Notes: generated by a model not told the origin, from the sequence alone. Positions 14,100 to 23,848 are shown, counted from the stretch's first letter. The stretch is 64,000 bases of DNA from JANNRR01 sp031401675 (GCA_031401675.1 JANNRR010000150.1:1-64000); one strand, 5' to 3'. Program-made: numbers and translations.

Positions 14100-15473
14100 T
14101 CAGCAGTTTGGCACATTCACCGCCAGCCCGCCGAGCGAGGTTTCCTTGTACTTCTCGCTCATGTCCGCCCCGGTCTGGCGCATGGTCTCGATGCAGACAT
14201 CCAGGCTGACCAGATGCACCCCATCGCCCCGCATGGCGAGGCTGGCGGCCGAAACCGCCTTGATCGCCCCGAGCCCGTTCCGTTCGATGCATGGCACCTG
14301 CACCAGCCCGCGCACCGGGTCGCAGGTCATACCCAGATGATGCTCCAGCGCAATCTCGGCCGCATTCTCCACCTGTTCCGGCGTCCCCCCCAGCACCGCC
14401 GCCAGCCCCGCCGCCGCCATCGCCGCCGCCGAACCGACTTCGGCCTGACAGCCGCATTCGGCCCCCGAGATCGAGGCATTGTGCTTGACTAGTCCGCCCA
14501 CCGCCGCCGCCGTCAGCATGAACTCCGCCACCTTCACGCTCGTCGCCCCCGGAACATGATCCAGATAATAGCGCAGCACCGCCGGCACCACGCCGGCAGC
14601 ACCGTTGGTCGGGGCCGTCACCACCTGCCCGCCGGCAGCGTTTTCCTCGTTGACCGCCATGGCATAGGCCGACATCCAGTCGTTGATCGTGTGCGGCGCC
14701 GGCTGGTTCAGGCCGCGTTCGGCCAGCAGCGCCTGATGGATGCCCCGCGCCCGCCGCCGCACCTTCAGTCCGCCCGGCAGAACTCCTTCGCCCGCCAGAC
14801 CGCGGTCGATGCAGTCGTTCATCACGCCCCAGACCCTGGCGATGCCATCTTCCAACGCCGCCCGGCTGCGGTGCACCAGTTCATTCGCCCGCTTCATCTC
14901 GGCAATCGATTTGCCCGACGCACCTGCCATCGCAAGCATCGCCTCGGCGGTCTCGAACGGATAGGGGATCAGCGGTCCGCCCGCCGCCCGCTTGCCCGCC
15001 GCATGCTCCGCTTCGGTCACCACGAAGCCGCCGCCGATGGAATAGTAGGTTTCCTGAAGGATCACGTCGCCCTGCGCATCGACGGCGCGCAGGATCAGGC
15101 CATTGGCGTGGCCCCTCAGCGGCGGGCCATAGTCGAACATCAGGTCGGTGGCAGGGTCGAAGGTCAGCACCGGCAGCCCGGCATTCACCACCCGCTTGTC
15201 CGCCCTGACGGCTGCAAGCGCCGCCTCTGCTTTCACCGCATCGTAGCTTTCGGGCAGAAATCCCGCCAACCCCAGGATCACGGCGCGGTCGGTGGCATGG
15301 CCGATCCCGGTAAAAGCCAGACTGCCATGCAGAGTAGCCTTCACCCTGTGGGGCTGAAACGGCGAGGCCCGCAACAGGTCGAGAAACCGGCCCGCCGCAA
15401 CCATCGGTCCCATGGTGTGAGACGAGGATGGGCCGATACCGATCTTGAACATGTCGAACACAGACAGAAACAT
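14100..15473 (-). CDS. sdaA: L-serine ammonia-lyase
   Basis: This 457-residue iron-sulfur enzyme deaminates L-serine to pyruvate and ammonia. It is the single-chain form: an N-terminal beta domain (FDMFKIGIGPSSSHTMGPM) is followed by the catalytic alpha domain. The [4Fe-4S] ligands are visible in GAECGCQAEVG and CDPVRGLVQVPC, and the length is standard. It follows mntH on the same strand with a 105-base gap that shows no clear terminator, so the two may be co-transcribed. Confidence 0.96.
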   Translation of the reverse strand: MFLSVFDMFKIGIGPSSSHTMGPMVAAGRFLDLLRASPFQPHRVKATLHGSLAFTGIGHATDRAVILGLAGFLPESYDAVKAEAALAAVRADKRVVNAGLPVLTFDPATDLMFDYGPPLRGHANGLILRAVDAQGDVILQETYYSIGGGFVVTEAEHAAGKRAAGGPLIPYPFETAEAMLAMAGASGKSIAEMKRANELVHRSRAALEDGIARVWGVMNDCIDRGLAGEGVLPGGLKVRRRARGIHQALLAERGLNQPAPHTINDWMSAYAMAVNEENAAGGQVVTAPTNGAAGVVPAVLRYYLDHVPGATSVKVAEFMLTAAAVGGLVKHNASISGAECGCQAEVGSAAAMAAAGLAAVLGGTPEQVENAAEIALEHHLGMTCDPVRGLVQVPCIERNGLGAIKAVSAASLAMRGDGVHLVSLDVCIETMRQTGADMSEKYKETSLGGLAVNVPNC

Positions 15474-15578
15474 CGAGGTCCTTTCTGACGGCGCCGCCAG
15501 GGTCGATGGCTCTGATCTTGCACGGGCAGCGGCAAATGACCACCGCCGCCACCGCCACCCTGACCGCCATTTGCGGCA

Positions 15579-16946
15579 TCAGCCCAGGGTCGAACCGGCG
15601 AAATCCCACAACAGCTTCAGGTTCAGCCCGACGATCACCACCGCGATCAGCGCCGCAAACAGTGCCAGCCACAGCGGCGCGACCATTGCCCCCATCTTGC
15701 GCTTGTCGGTGGTGAACATCACCAGCGGCACCACGGCAAAGCTGAGTTGCAGCGACAATACCACCTGCGTCAGGATCAACAGCCGCCCGGTTTCCGCCTC
15801 GCCGTAAAAGATGGTGACCCCTGCCGCCGGGATGATGGCGATGCTGCGGGTGATCAGCCGCCGGGCCCAGGGCGGCATCCGCAGATTCAGGAACCCCTCC
15901 ATCACCGCCTGTCCGGCCAGCGTGGCGGTGACGGTGGAATTCAGGCCGCAGCACAGCAGCGCGATGGCAAACAGCGACGGCGCGAAAGCTGCCCCCAGCA
16001 GTGGGCCGAGCAGCGTGTGTGCCTGCCCCAGATCGGTCACTTCGGTCTGACCGGTTGTGTTGAAACTGGCGGCGGCAAGGATCAGGATCGAGGCGTTGAT
16101 CAGCAGCGCGAACATCAACGCCACCGTGCTGTCGATCGTGGCGAACTTCAGCGCCTCACGCTTTTCCGGCAGCGTCTCGCCATAGGCGCGGGTCTGCACG
16201 ATGGCCGAATGCAGGTAAAGATTGTGCGGCATGACGGTGGCACCCAGAATGCCGAGTGCCAGATACAGCATTTCCGGGTTGGTCACGATCTCGACGGTCG
16301 GGGCAAAGCCAAGGATGACCTGCCCCCATTCCGGATCGGCCAACGCGATCTGAATGCCGAAACTGACGGCGATGACCCCCAGAAGCGTGATGATGAACGC
16401 CTCCAGCCAGCGAAAGCCCTTGGTCTGCAGCCACAGGATCAGGAATACGTCCAGCGCGGTGATGACGACACCGATTTCCAGCGGAATGCCGAACAGCAGG
16501 TTCAGACCGATGGCGGTGCCGATCACCTCGGCGATGTCGGTGGCGATGATCGCCAGTTCGGCCAGAAACCACAGCGGGAAATTGATCCAGGCCGGGAATG
16601 CGTCGCGGCAGGCTTGCGCCAGATCGCGCCCCGAAGCTATGGCCAGCCGGGCGCATAGCGATTGCAGCACGATGGCCATGATGTTTGACACCAGTGCCAC
16701 GACCAGAAGGGCGTAGCCGAATTTCGAGCCGCCCGCCAGGCTGGTGGCCCAGTTGCCCGGGTCCATGTAGCCGACGGCCACCATGTAGCCGGGCCCAAGG
16801 AACGCCGCCGCCTTTCGCCAGGTGCCGACTGGTACGGCGATGGAACGGTGCACCTCGGCCAGCGCCGGATCGCCCCGGTTCTGCCGCCACGCCCGTTGGC
16901 CCGCGCCGCTGTCGCGCAGGGCGGCAAGGCTGAAATTGTCCGACAT
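15579..16946 (-). CDS. mntH: Nramp family Mn2+/H+ symporter
   Basis: A 455-residue inner-membrane protein with about 11 membrane segments, importing Mn2+ (possibly Fe2+) with protons. The metal-binding DPGNW motif in the first helix and MPHNLYLHS in the sixth are both intact, as expected for a working Nramp transporter. The N-terminal 45 residues are polar. A Fur/Mur-like palindrome lies 17 bases upstream of the start codon, so repression by manganese or iron is likely. It is divergent from rpiA. Confidence 0.95.
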   Translation of the reverse strand: MSDNFSLAALRDSGAGQRAWRQNRGDPALAEVHRSIAVPVGTWRKAAAFLGPGYMVAVGYMDPGNWATSLAGGSKFGYALLVVALVSNIMAIVLQSLCARLAIASGRDLAQACRDAFPAWINFPLWFLAELAIIATDIAEVIGTAIGLNLLFGIPLEIGVVITALDVFLILWLQTKGFRWLEAFIITLLGVIAVSFGIQIALADPEWGQVILGFAPTVEIVTNPEMLYLALGILGATVMPHNLYLHSAIVQTRAYGETLPEKREALKFATIDSTVALMFALLINASILILAAASFNTTGQTEVTDLGQAHTLLGPLLGAAFAPSLFAIALLCCGLNSTVTATLAGQAVMEGFLNLRMPPWARRLITRSIAIIPAAGVTIFYGEAETGRLLILTQVVLSLQLSFAVVPLVMFTTDKRKMGAMVAPLWLALFAALIAVVIVGLNLKLLWDFAGSTLG

Positions 16947-16956
16947 GAGGCATCCT

Positions 16957-16980
16957 TGATAATGCGAATTACTCGCAAAT
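16957..16980 (-). promoter_or_regulatory. Fur/Mur-like operator at mntH
   Basis: TGCGA-N5-TCGCA is a perfect inverted repeat at 16963-16977, preceded by GATAA so that the stretch GATAATGCGAATTACTCGC resembles a Fur box. Alphaproteobacterial Mur proteins, which are manganese-responsive Fur relatives, use related sites at mntH promoters. Its closeness to the start codon suggests that it overlaps the transcription start. Confidence 0.6.
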
Positions 16981-17282
16981 ATGGTTGCTGGAATCTGTCA
17001 AGTCAACAGCCGCGGCGGTATTGGCGCGGGCGATGATCAGGGTGTGGACAGGACTGCGTGATCCAGCGACGGCTTTGCGCCGCCCGTCGGCCTGGGGGAG
17101 GTGCCGGTCGTCCCGGTGTCCGGTTGCAGACCCGCCCAAGTCGACCCTTGGCGCCGCCCTGATCAACCTGTGCCCCTCACGACCGGCCCGGTCAGCGCCG
17201 CTTGGTCCCGCAATGTGAATTCGCTCTCGCGGTTGCGCGGTTTGTTTTCTATAACCCAATCGGGAACCCAAGGGAGGTTGAC
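16981..17282. other. Divergent gap between mntH and rpiA
   Basis: Beyond the operator next to mntH, the rest of this gap holds only the rpiA leader. GTTTGTTTTCTATAACCC at 17241-17258 is AT-rich and could contain the rpiA -10 region, and GGGAGG precedes the ATG. No RNA gene was recognised. Confidence 0.4.
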
Positions 17283-18065
17283 ATGGCGGGCGAGCTTTCC
17301 CCGATCGACAAGGCCAAGTTCGTCGCTGCCAAGCGGGCGGTGGATTTTGTCGAGGACGGGATGCGGGTCGGTCTTGGCAGTGGTTCGACCGCCGCCTGGA
17401 TGGTGCGCTGTCTGGGCGAGTTGGTGCGTCAGGACGGGCTGAAGATCATCGGGGTGCCGACCTCGGTGCGCACCGCCGATCTGGCCCGGCAATGCGGCAT
17501 CCGGGTAACCAGTCTGGACGAGGCCAAGTGGCTGGATCTGACCATCGACGGCGCCGACGAGTTCGACGCCAACCTGAACCTGATCAAGGGCGGCGGCGGC
17601 GCGCTGCTGCAGGAAAAGATCGTGGCCACTGCCAGCGATCAGATGATCGTGATCGCCGATGTGGCCAAGGAGGTCGGCGCGCTCGGCAATTTCCCGTTGC
17701 CGGTCGAGGTGGTGCCGTTCGGTTGGCAGACCACGAAAGCGCTGGTCGAGGAAACGCTGGTCAGTCTGGATGTTCTGGGCCGCTCCACGTCGCTGCGAAT
17801 GAACCAGGACCGGCCGTTTGTGACCGACGAAGGCAATTTCATCATCGATCTGCACCTGCACCGCATCGGCAACCCGCGCCAGATGGCGCTGGTGCTGAAC
17901 CAGATCCCCGGCGTGGTCGAAAACGGCCTGTTCATCGACATCTGTGACATCGTGGTGATCGGCCACGGTGACGGGCGGGTTGAAGTGCGCGACATCAATG
18001 CCGGAACCATCGAGCAGGAAAAACTGGACTTCGTCGAGAGCGAGAACCTCTTTGCCGATATCTGA
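17283..18065 (+). CDS. rpiA: Ribose-5-phosphate isomerase A
   Basis: This 260-residue enzyme interconverts ribose 5-phosphate and ribulose 5-phosphate in the pentose phosphate pathway. It shows GLGSGSTAAW (phosphate-binding), DGADEFD with catalytic Asp residues, and LIKGGGGAL with the catalytic-site Lys. The RBS GGGAGG at 17272-17277 selects the ATG at 17283 over the longer frame. The C-terminal 30 residues after VVIGHGDG make it longer than E. coli RpiA (219). gor overlaps its end by 14 bases. Confidence 0.95.
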   Translation: MAGELSPIDKAKFVAAKRAVDFVEDGMRVGLGSGSTAAWMVRCLGELVRQDGLKIIGVPTSVRTADLARQCGIRVTSLDEAKWLDLTIDGADEFDANLNLIKGGGGALLQEKIVATASDQMIVIADVAKEVGALGNFPLPVEVVPFGWQTTKALVEETLVSLDVLGRSTSLRMNQDRPFVTDEGNFIIDLHLHRIGNPRQMALVLNQIPGVVENGLFIDICDIVVIGHGDGRVEVRDINAGTIEQEKLDFVESENLFADI

Positions 18066-19431
18066 GCCAGCTTCGCCGTTCGATGTTGACCTGTTTGTCA
18101 TCGGTGGCGGCTCCGGCGGGGTACGGGCCGCCCGGATCGCAGCCGCCGAGGGTCACGCCCGCGTGGCGCTGGCCGAGGAGAGCCGGATGGGCGGCACCTG
18201 CGTGATCCGGGGCTGCGTGCCCAAGAAACTGATGGTGTTCGCGGCGTCCTATGCCGGCGCCATCGAGGATGCCCGGACCTATGGCTGGGATGTGCGCAGC
18301 GAAGGCTTCGACTGGCCGACCTTTCAGGGCCGGCTGCACGCCGAACTTGCCCGGCTGGAGGCGGCCTATCGCCAGACGCTGAAGGCGGCCGGGGTCACGG
18401 TGTTCGACCAGCGCGCCGTGATCGAGGATGCCCATACCGTCCGCCTGGCCGACGGTCAGCGCGTGACGGCGGCACATATCCTGGTGGCGACCGGCGGGCG
18501 ACCGATGGTGCCAGAGGCTGCGGGCATTGCCCCGGTGCTGACCTCGAACGACATTTTTGACCTGCCACACCTGCCGAAATCGATGCTGATCGTCGGCGGC
18601 GGCTACATCGCCAGCGAGTTTTCCTGTATTCTGAACGGGTTGGGTGTGGCTGTCACCCAGTTTTACCGTGGCGCGCAGATCCTGCGCGGCTTTGATGACG
18701 AGGCGCGCGGCCATGTGGCCGAGGCGATGCGGGCCGGGGGCATCGATCTGCATCTGGGCACCGACGTGATCGCCATGACCGAAGTGCAGCGCGGGCTGCG
18801 GGTCAAATGCACCAACGGCACCGAACAGGTGTTCGAACAGGTGATGTATGCCACCGGGCGCGCACCGAATACCGCCGGCATCGGGTTGGAGGCGGCGGGG
18901 GTAAGGCTTGGCCGGCACGGACATGTGATGGTGGATGCCTATTCGCAATCCTCGGTGCCCTCGATCTATGCCGTGGGCGATGTGACCGGGCGCATCAACC
19001 TGACGCCGGTGGCGATCCGCGAAGGCCATGCCTTTGCCGATACGGTGTTCAAGGGCATCCCGACCAAGGCCGACCATGATCTGGTGCCAAGTGCTGTCTT
19101 CACCCACCCCGAACTCGGTTCCGTCGGGCTGACCGAAGAACAGGCACGCGAGCAGGAACCGGTCGAGGTCTATGCCACCTCGTTCCGGGCGATGCAGTCG
19201 GCCTTTGCCGGGCGGCCCGACCGGGTGATGATGAAACTGATCGTGTCGCGCGAAACCGGCAAGGTCCTCGGCTGCCACATTGTCGCCGATCATGCCGGCG
19301 AATTGATCCAGCTGGCGGCGATTGCAATCAAGATGGGGGCAACCAAGGCGGACTTTGACCGGACCGTGGCGGTGCATCCGACGATGTCGGAAGAATTGGT
19401 CACACTGCGAACCCCGGTGCGCAGTGCTTGA
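18052..19431 (+). CDS. gor: Glutathione-disulfide reductase
   Basis: A 459-residue FAD flavoprotein that reduces glutathione disulfide with NADPH. The FAD motif GGGSGGVRAAR is followed by the redox-active pair GGTCVIRGCVPKK. A second nucleotide motif is VGGGYIASEF, and the dimer-interface catalytic His is in AVHPTMSEE. No ATG is close to the required N-terminus, so I use the TTG at 18052, inside the end of rpiA, giving MPISEPASPFDVDLFVIGGG. Overlap with rpiA, which supports NADPH supply, suggests joint expression. Confidence 0.93.
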   Translation: MPISEPASPFDVDLFVIGGGSGGVRAARIAAAEGHARVALAEESRMGGTCVIRGCVPKKLMVFAASYAGAIEDARTYGWDVRSEGFDWPTFQGRLHAELARLEAAYRQTLKAAGVTVFDQRAVIEDAHTVRLADGQRVTAAHILVATGGRPMVPEAAGIAPVLTSNDIFDLPHLPKSMLIVGGGYIASEFSCILNGLGVAVTQFYRGAQILRGFDDEARGHVAEAMRAGGIDLHLGTDVIAMTEVQRGLRVKCTNGTEQVFEQVMYATGRAPNTAGIGLEAAGVRLGRHGHVMVDAYSQSSVPSIYAVGDVTGRINLTPVAIREGHAFADTVFKGIPTKADHDLVPSAVFTHPELGSVGLTEEQAREQEPVEVYATSFRAMQSAFAGRPDRVMMKLIVSRETGKVLGCHIVADHAGELIQLAAIAIKMGATKADFDRTVAVHPTMSEELVTLRTPVRSA

Positions 19432-19513
19432 AATCGCCGCCGGAACGACCAGTTACGAAAGCAAGCCAAATGCGGTACACCGCAGATTGATCAAATGAAG
19501 GAAGAACAGTTCG

Positions 19514-20683
19514 ATGTCTGGCAATAACGGCGGACCCTGGGGCGGCGGCTCTGGCGGCGGCTCTGGTGGCAGCTCCGGCGGCGGCTCCGGCGGTGGCAAT
19601 GACAATCGCGGCGGTCGACGCCCCGAGGGACCACAAATCCCCGAAATCGAAGAGCTGATGAAGAAAGGCCAGGAACAGTTGCGCGTTCTGATGGGCGGGC
19701 GCGGCGCCAATCGCAATGGCGGTGGCGGCGGACCCACACCACCGATCTTTACCCGGCGCAACATCGGCATTGGCGCGGTGGCGGTCATTCTGGTCTGGCT
19801 CTATGCTTCATTCTACACGGTCAAGCCGGAAGAACGCTCCGTCGAACTGATGTTCGGCAGCTTTTCCGGGGCTTTTTCCGGCATCGGCGAACCGGGGCTG
19901 AACTTTGCCCCGTGGCCGATTGTCACGGCAGAGATCGTGCCGGTGACCCGCGAACAGACCGCCGACATCGGCAACGAGCGGTCCGACCGCGCCAATTCCG
20001 GCCTGATGCTGACCCGAGACGAGGCGATCGTCGATATCGAGTTTCAGGTGGTCTATAACGTGTCTGACCCGGCCAATTACCTGTTCAATCTGGCCGACCC
20101 GACCGAGTCGGTGCGGGCCGTCGCCGAATCGGCAATGCGCGACATCATCGCCCGGTCGGAACTGTCGCCGATTCTGAACCGTGACCGTGGGGCCATCGCA
20201 TCGGACCTGCAAACCGCCATTCAGGACACGCTGGACAGCTATCAGGCCGGGATCAACGTGATCCGCATCAACTTCCAGCGTGCCAACCCGCCGGAACAGG
20301 TGATCGACAGCTTTACCGCCGTGCAGTCGGCCCGGCAGGAACGCGACCGGCTGGAACGCCAGGCCGACGCCTATGCCAACACGGTGCTGGCGGGCGCGCG
20401 CGGTGAAGCTGCGGCCCTGCAGGAACAGGCCGAAGCCTACCGCGCCGAAGTGGTGAACAACGCCCAGGGCGAGGCCAGCCGGTTTCTTGCCGTCTATAAC
20501 GAATATGTCAAAGCCCCCGAGGTCACGCGCAAGCGGATGTATCTGGAAACCATGGAAGGCGTTCTGGGTGGCATGAACAAGGTGATCCTGGACGGGGTGT
20601 CCGGTGCCGGCGGGCAGGGCGTGCTGCCCTATCTGCCGCTGGACGCCCTGCGCCCGACCGCACCGACGACAGGAGGCAACTGA
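19514..20683 (+). CDS. hflK: FtsH protease modulator HflK
   Basis: HflK with HflC forms a periplasm-facing SPFH complex around the FtsH membrane protease. The 389-residue product has a Gly/Ser-rich N-terminus (residues 5-30), one membrane helix near residues 77-97, then the SPFH/band-7 domain (YTVKPEERSVELMFG) and a coiled-coil region rich in Ala/Glu/Arg (about 270-330). Its stop shares one base with the hflC start. The order hflK-hflC-DUF2065-degP is classical in alphaproteobacteria. Confidence 0.95.
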   Translation: MSGNNGGPWGGGSGGGSGGSSGGGSGGGNDNRGGRRPEGPQIPEIEELMKKGQEQLRVLMGGRGANRNGGGGGPTPPIFTRRNIGIGAVAVILVWLYASFYTVKPEERSVELMFGSFSGAFSGIGEPGLNFAPWPIVTAEIVPVTREQTADIGNERSDRANSGLMLTRDEAIVDIEFQVVYNVSDPANYLFNLADPTESVRAVAESAMRDIIARSELSPILNRDRGAIASDLQTAIQDTLDSYQAGINVIRINFQRANPPEQVIDSFTAVQSARQERDRLERQADAYANTVLAGARGEAAALQEQAEAYRAEVVNNAQGEASRFLAVYNEYVKAPEVTRKRMYLETMEGVLGGMNKVILDGVSGAGGQGVLPYLPLDALRPTAPTTGGN

Positions 20684-21579
20684 TGAACCGCACAACCATC
20701 CTTATCCCGGTTGTGGTGGCGGCAATCGCCCTGCTGCTGTCGGCCATCTTCATCGTGGATGAACGCGAAAAGGTGCTGGTCCTGCAGTTCGGTCAGGTCC
20801 GCACCGTCAAGGAAGAACCGGGGCTCGGCTTCAAGATTCCGTTCATTCAGGACCTGGTCCGTTATGATGCCCGCATTCTTGGCCTGCAGACCCAGCCCCT
20901 GGAAGTGACGCCGCTGGACGACCGCCGGCTGGTGGTCGATGCCTTTGCCCGCTGGCGGATCAAGGATGTGGTCACCTTCCGTCAGGCCACCGGTGCCGGC
21001 GGGGTAGACTTCGCCCAAAGCCGGCTGGAAGGCATCGTCAATGCCGCGATCTTCGAGGTGCTGGGTTCGGTGCCATCCGGGTCCGTGCTGTCGGACGACC
21101 GGATCCCGCTGATGAACCGCATCCGCGATCTGGCGCGGCAGCAGGCCAATGCGCTTGGCATCGATGTGATCGACGTGCGGCTGACCCGCACCGACCTGCC
21201 ACAGCAGAACCTGGAGGCGACGTTTGCCCGGATGCGGGCCGAACGCGAACGCGAAGCCGCCGACGAAATCGGGCGCGGCAACGAGGCGGCGCAGCGAGTC
21301 CGCGCGCTGGCCGACCGCACCGTGGTCGAACTGGTGTCCGAAGCGCGCAAGCAGTCCGAGATCATCCGGGGCGAGGCCGACGGCGAGCGCAACGCGATCT
21401 ATGCCGAAGCCTTTGGCCGCGATCCGGAGTTTTTCGCCTTTACCCGTTCGCTGACCTCCTACCAGCGGGCGCTGAAGGGTGACAATTCCACCATCGTCCT
21501 GAACCCCGACAGCGAGTTCTTCGACTATCTGCGCTCTGAACGGGCCCCGGTGGCCGGTCCGGTCCCGACCACGCCGTGA
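20683..21579 (+). CDS. hflC: FtsH protease modulator HflC
   Basis: The 298-residue partner of HflK. It has an N-terminal membrane anchor (ILIPVVVAAIALLLSAIFIV), then the band-7 domain (DEREKVLVLQFGQV, GLGFKIPFIQ) and a C-terminal helical segment (REREAADEIGRGNEAAQRVRA). It starts at the last base of hflK and ends in a GTGA overlap with the DUF2065 gene. Confidence 0.95.
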   Translation: MNRTTILIPVVVAAIALLLSAIFIVDEREKVLVLQFGQVRTVKEEPGLGFKIPFIQDLVRYDARILGLQTQPLEVTPLDDRRLVVDAFARWRIKDVVTFRQATGAGGVDFAQSRLEGIVNAAIFEVLGSVPSGSVLSDDRIPLMNRIRDLARQQANALGIDVIDVRLTRTDLPQQNLEATFARMRAEREREAADEIGRGNEAAQRVRALADRTVVELVSEARKQSEIIRGEADGERNAIYAEAFGRDPEFFAFTRSLTSYQRALKGDNSTIVLNPDSEFFDYLRSERAPVAGPVPTTP

Positions 21580-21770
21580 CAACCCTGGTTCTGGCCGTCG
21601 GGCTGGTTCTGGTGATCGAGGGGCTGGTGTTCGCACTGGCCCCTTTGCGCTTGGAAGAGTTGCTGGCGCTGATCGCGCGGCTGCCGCCTGAAACCCGCCG
21701 GCTGATCGGATTGGGCGCGGTCGCTGCCGGGGTCGGGTTGATTTGGCTTGCCCGCAGCCTGGGGGCCTGA
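21576..21770 (+). CDS. DUF2065 (YjeT-type) small membrane protein
   Basis: A 64-residue protein with two hydrophobic helices (about 3-22 and 43-61) joined by a short loop with RLPPETRR. This matches DUF2065, found next to hflKC in many proteobacteria; its role is unknown. GTG is the start, overlapping the hflC stop. Confidence 0.88.
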   Translation: MTTLVLAVGLVLVIEGLVFALAPLRLEELLALIARLPPETRRLIGLGAVAAGVGLIWLARSLGA

Positions 21771-21933
21771 GACACTGTGCCATGGCCCATCCGAACCGGA
21801 ACCGTCGCCGTCCTTCACGGTCACTTGAGTGCCCGAGACCGACCTTGAGTTGCACAAGCCCGGTCCTATCTGAGATGATGGGAAACTCGTCCGGTCCAGA
21901 CCGGCGGTTCAACGACTGCAAAAGGAGTTCATC

Positions 21934-23415
21934 GTGAATCTTCAGGCCACAACTTCGTCCCGGCGTCCGGCCGCGCTGCCACGCCTGCTGCTGGCCGCCG
22001 CATTGGGGCTGGCACTGGTACTGCCGCAGACCGCGATGGTTCATGCACGGGGAGCACCCGAAAGCTTTGCCGATCTGGCCGAACTGATCAGCCCGTCGGT
22101 GGTGAACATCACCACTTCGACCACTGTCGCCTCGCCCGCAGACGGCGAAGGCCCGATGGTCCCGCCCGGCTCGCCGTTCGAGGATTTCTTTCGCGACTTC
22201 CTGGACCGCCAGGGCGAAGGCGACGGGCAGGAGCGCGCGCCCCGCCGGTCCGAGGCGCTGGGTTCGGGCTTCGTGATCTCGGCCGACGGCTACATCGTCA
22301 CCAACAACCACGTGATCGAAGGCGCCGACGAAATCGAGGTCGAGTTCTTCGGCGGCGACCGTTTGCCCGCCAAGGTCGTGGGCACTGATCTGAAAACCGA
22401 CATCGCGCTTCTGAAAGTCATCAGCGAGACACCGCTGCCGTTCGTCAGCTTTGGCGACAGCGACGTGATGCGGGTCGGCGACTGGGTGGTGGCGATGGGC
22501 AACCCGCTGGGGCAGGGATTTTCGGTCAGCGCCGGCATCGTTTCGGCCCGCAACCGCGCCCTGTCGGGCACCTATGACGATTTTCTGCAAACCGACGCGG
22601 CGATCAACCGCGGCAACTCGGGCGGGCCGCTGTTCAACATGGATGGTCAGGTGATCGGCGTGAACACCGCGATCCTGTCGCCCAACGGCGGCTCGATCGG
22701 CATCGGGTTTTCAATGGCCTCCAACGTCGTCAGCCAGGTCGTGGACCAGTTGCAGAAATATGGTGAAACCCGTCGCGGCTGGCTGGGTGTCAAGATTCAG
22801 GATGTGACCCCGGATGTTGCCGACGCCATCGGACTGGCCACGGCATCTGGTGCACTGGTGACCGACGTGCCGGAGGGTCCGGCGATGGATGCCGGGGTCA
22901 AGTCGGGCGATGTGATCACCTCGTTCGACGGGGTCACGGTCGGCGATACCAGGGAACTGGTGCGCCGGGTCGGCAACACCGAGGTCGGCAAGGCGGTCGA
23001 CATCGTGGTGTTCCGCGACGGCAAGGTCGAGAATCTGAAGATCACGCTGGGTCGCCGCGAACTGGCCGAAGGCGAACAGCCGGTGCCGGCGGCGGCCGAG
23101 AAACCGGCGGAACCGGTGATCACCGAATTGCTGGGTCTGACCCTCAGCCCGGTGACACCGGAACTGGCGACCGAACTGGGGCTGAAGCCGGACGACAAGG
23201 GTCTGGTGGTCAGCAAGGTCGACGAGGCATCCGAGGCCTTCAAGAAGGGCCTGCGGGTCGGTGATCTGATCACCGAGGCGGGCCAGCAGATGGTCACCTC
23301 GGCCGCCGAACTTCAGGACCGCGTGACCGAGGCCAAAGACGCCGGGCGCAAATCGGTGCTGCTTCTGATCCGCCGCGCTGGCGAGCCGCGGTTCGTGGCG
23401 CTGTCGGTCGAATGA
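21934..23415 (+). CDS. degP: Periplasmic serine protease of the Do/DegP family
   Basis: A 493-residue HtrA-type protease and chaperone for misfolded envelope proteins. It has a signal peptide (LLLAAALGLALVLP, cleavage likely after VHARG or nearby) and a trypsin-like domain with His in TNNHVIEG, Asp in KTDIALLKV and Ser in NRGNSGGP, then two PDZ domains (about 280-370 and 395-490). GTG at 21934 is the start, supported by AAAGGAG at 21921-21927. It belongs functionally with HflKC, though a 163-base gap precedes it. Confidence 0.95.
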   Translation: MNLQATTSSRRPAALPRLLLAAALGLALVLPQTAMVHARGAPESFADLAELISPSVVNITTSTTVASPADGEGPMVPPGSPFEDFFRDFLDRQGEGDGQERAPRRSEALGSGFVISADGYIVTNNHVIEGADEIEVEFFGGDRLPAKVVGTDLKTDIALLKVISETPLPFVSFGDSDVMRVGDWVVAMGNPLGQGFSVSAGIVSARNRALSGTYDDFLQTDAAINRGNSGGPLFNMDGQVIGVNTAILSPNGGSIGIGFSMASNVVSQVVDQLQKYGETRRGWLGVKIQDVTPDVADAIGLATASGALVTDVPEGPAMDAGVKSGDVITSFDGVTVGDTRELVRRVGNTEVGKAVDIVVFRDGKVENLKITLGRRELAEGEQPVPAAAEKPAEPVITELLGLTLSPVTPELATELGLKPDDKGLVVSKVDEASEAFKKGLRVGDLITEAGQQMVTSAAELQDRVTEAKDAGRKSVLLLIRRAGEPRFVALSVE

Positions 23416-23436
23416 CCGGGTAAGACTTCTACGGCC

Positions 23437-23462
23437 AAGGGGCCCTGCCGGGGCCCCTTTTT
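23437..23462 (+). terminator. Rho-independent terminator after degP
   Basis: A perfect stem AAGGGGCCC/GGGCCCCTT with a five-base loop is followed by a run of five T. It begins 22 bases after the degP stop. Confidence 0.85.
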
Positions 23463-23488
23463 CCTGCCTTGCCAATGGATTGGCGGCC

Positions 23489-23848
23489 CTACGGCTTCAC
23501 CATCGGCAGCCCGATGTCGAACTGGCGGAAATCCTTGCCGGACATGGTGATGCAGCCGGTCAGTCCGCCCCCGTCCGGGGCGGGGGCCAGTTCCATCAAC
23601 AGCCATTCTCCGGTCGCCGGCCGCACCCAGAACTGGTACGGCGTTGCCTTTTCGCCCACAGACCGGAAATCGGAATGGAACTGGAACTCTGCCAGCTTCA
23701 TGTCCTTGATCGCCGTCGCATAAGTGTCGCACCCCGAGGATTGCGCGTCTGCCGCCACAGAGGCCAGCAGCAGCATCAGCCCCGGAAGCAGACCGACCCG
23801 CAGCGACCTGCGCCACTTGTCCCGGCAAGATTGCTCCGCCTCGTTCAT
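23489..23848 (-). CDS. Small exported protein, function unknown
   Basis: A 119-residue protein with a likely signal peptide: a charged start, then VGLLPGLMLLLASVAADA, with cleavage near ADAQS. The mature part, about 80 residues, has two Cys that could form a disulfide and ends with a possible strand region (FDIGLPMVKP). I do not recognise the family. The frame is open to 23935, but ATG 23848 places the signal correctly. It lies next to a lipoprotein gene on the same strand (92 bases apart). Confidence 0.7.
   Translation of the reverse strand: MNEAEQSCRDKWRRSLRVGLLPGLMLLLASVAADAQSSGCDTYATAIKDMKLAEFQFHSDFRSVGEKATPYQFWVRPATGEWLLMELAPAPDGGGLTGCITMSGKDFRQFDIGLPMVKP

Noticed and set aside
20629..22590. 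653-codon open frame on the minus strand over hflC and degP
   Set aside because: The plus-strand genes have clear motifs, signals and ribosome sites; this frame is a codon-bias shadow rich in His, Gln and Arg.
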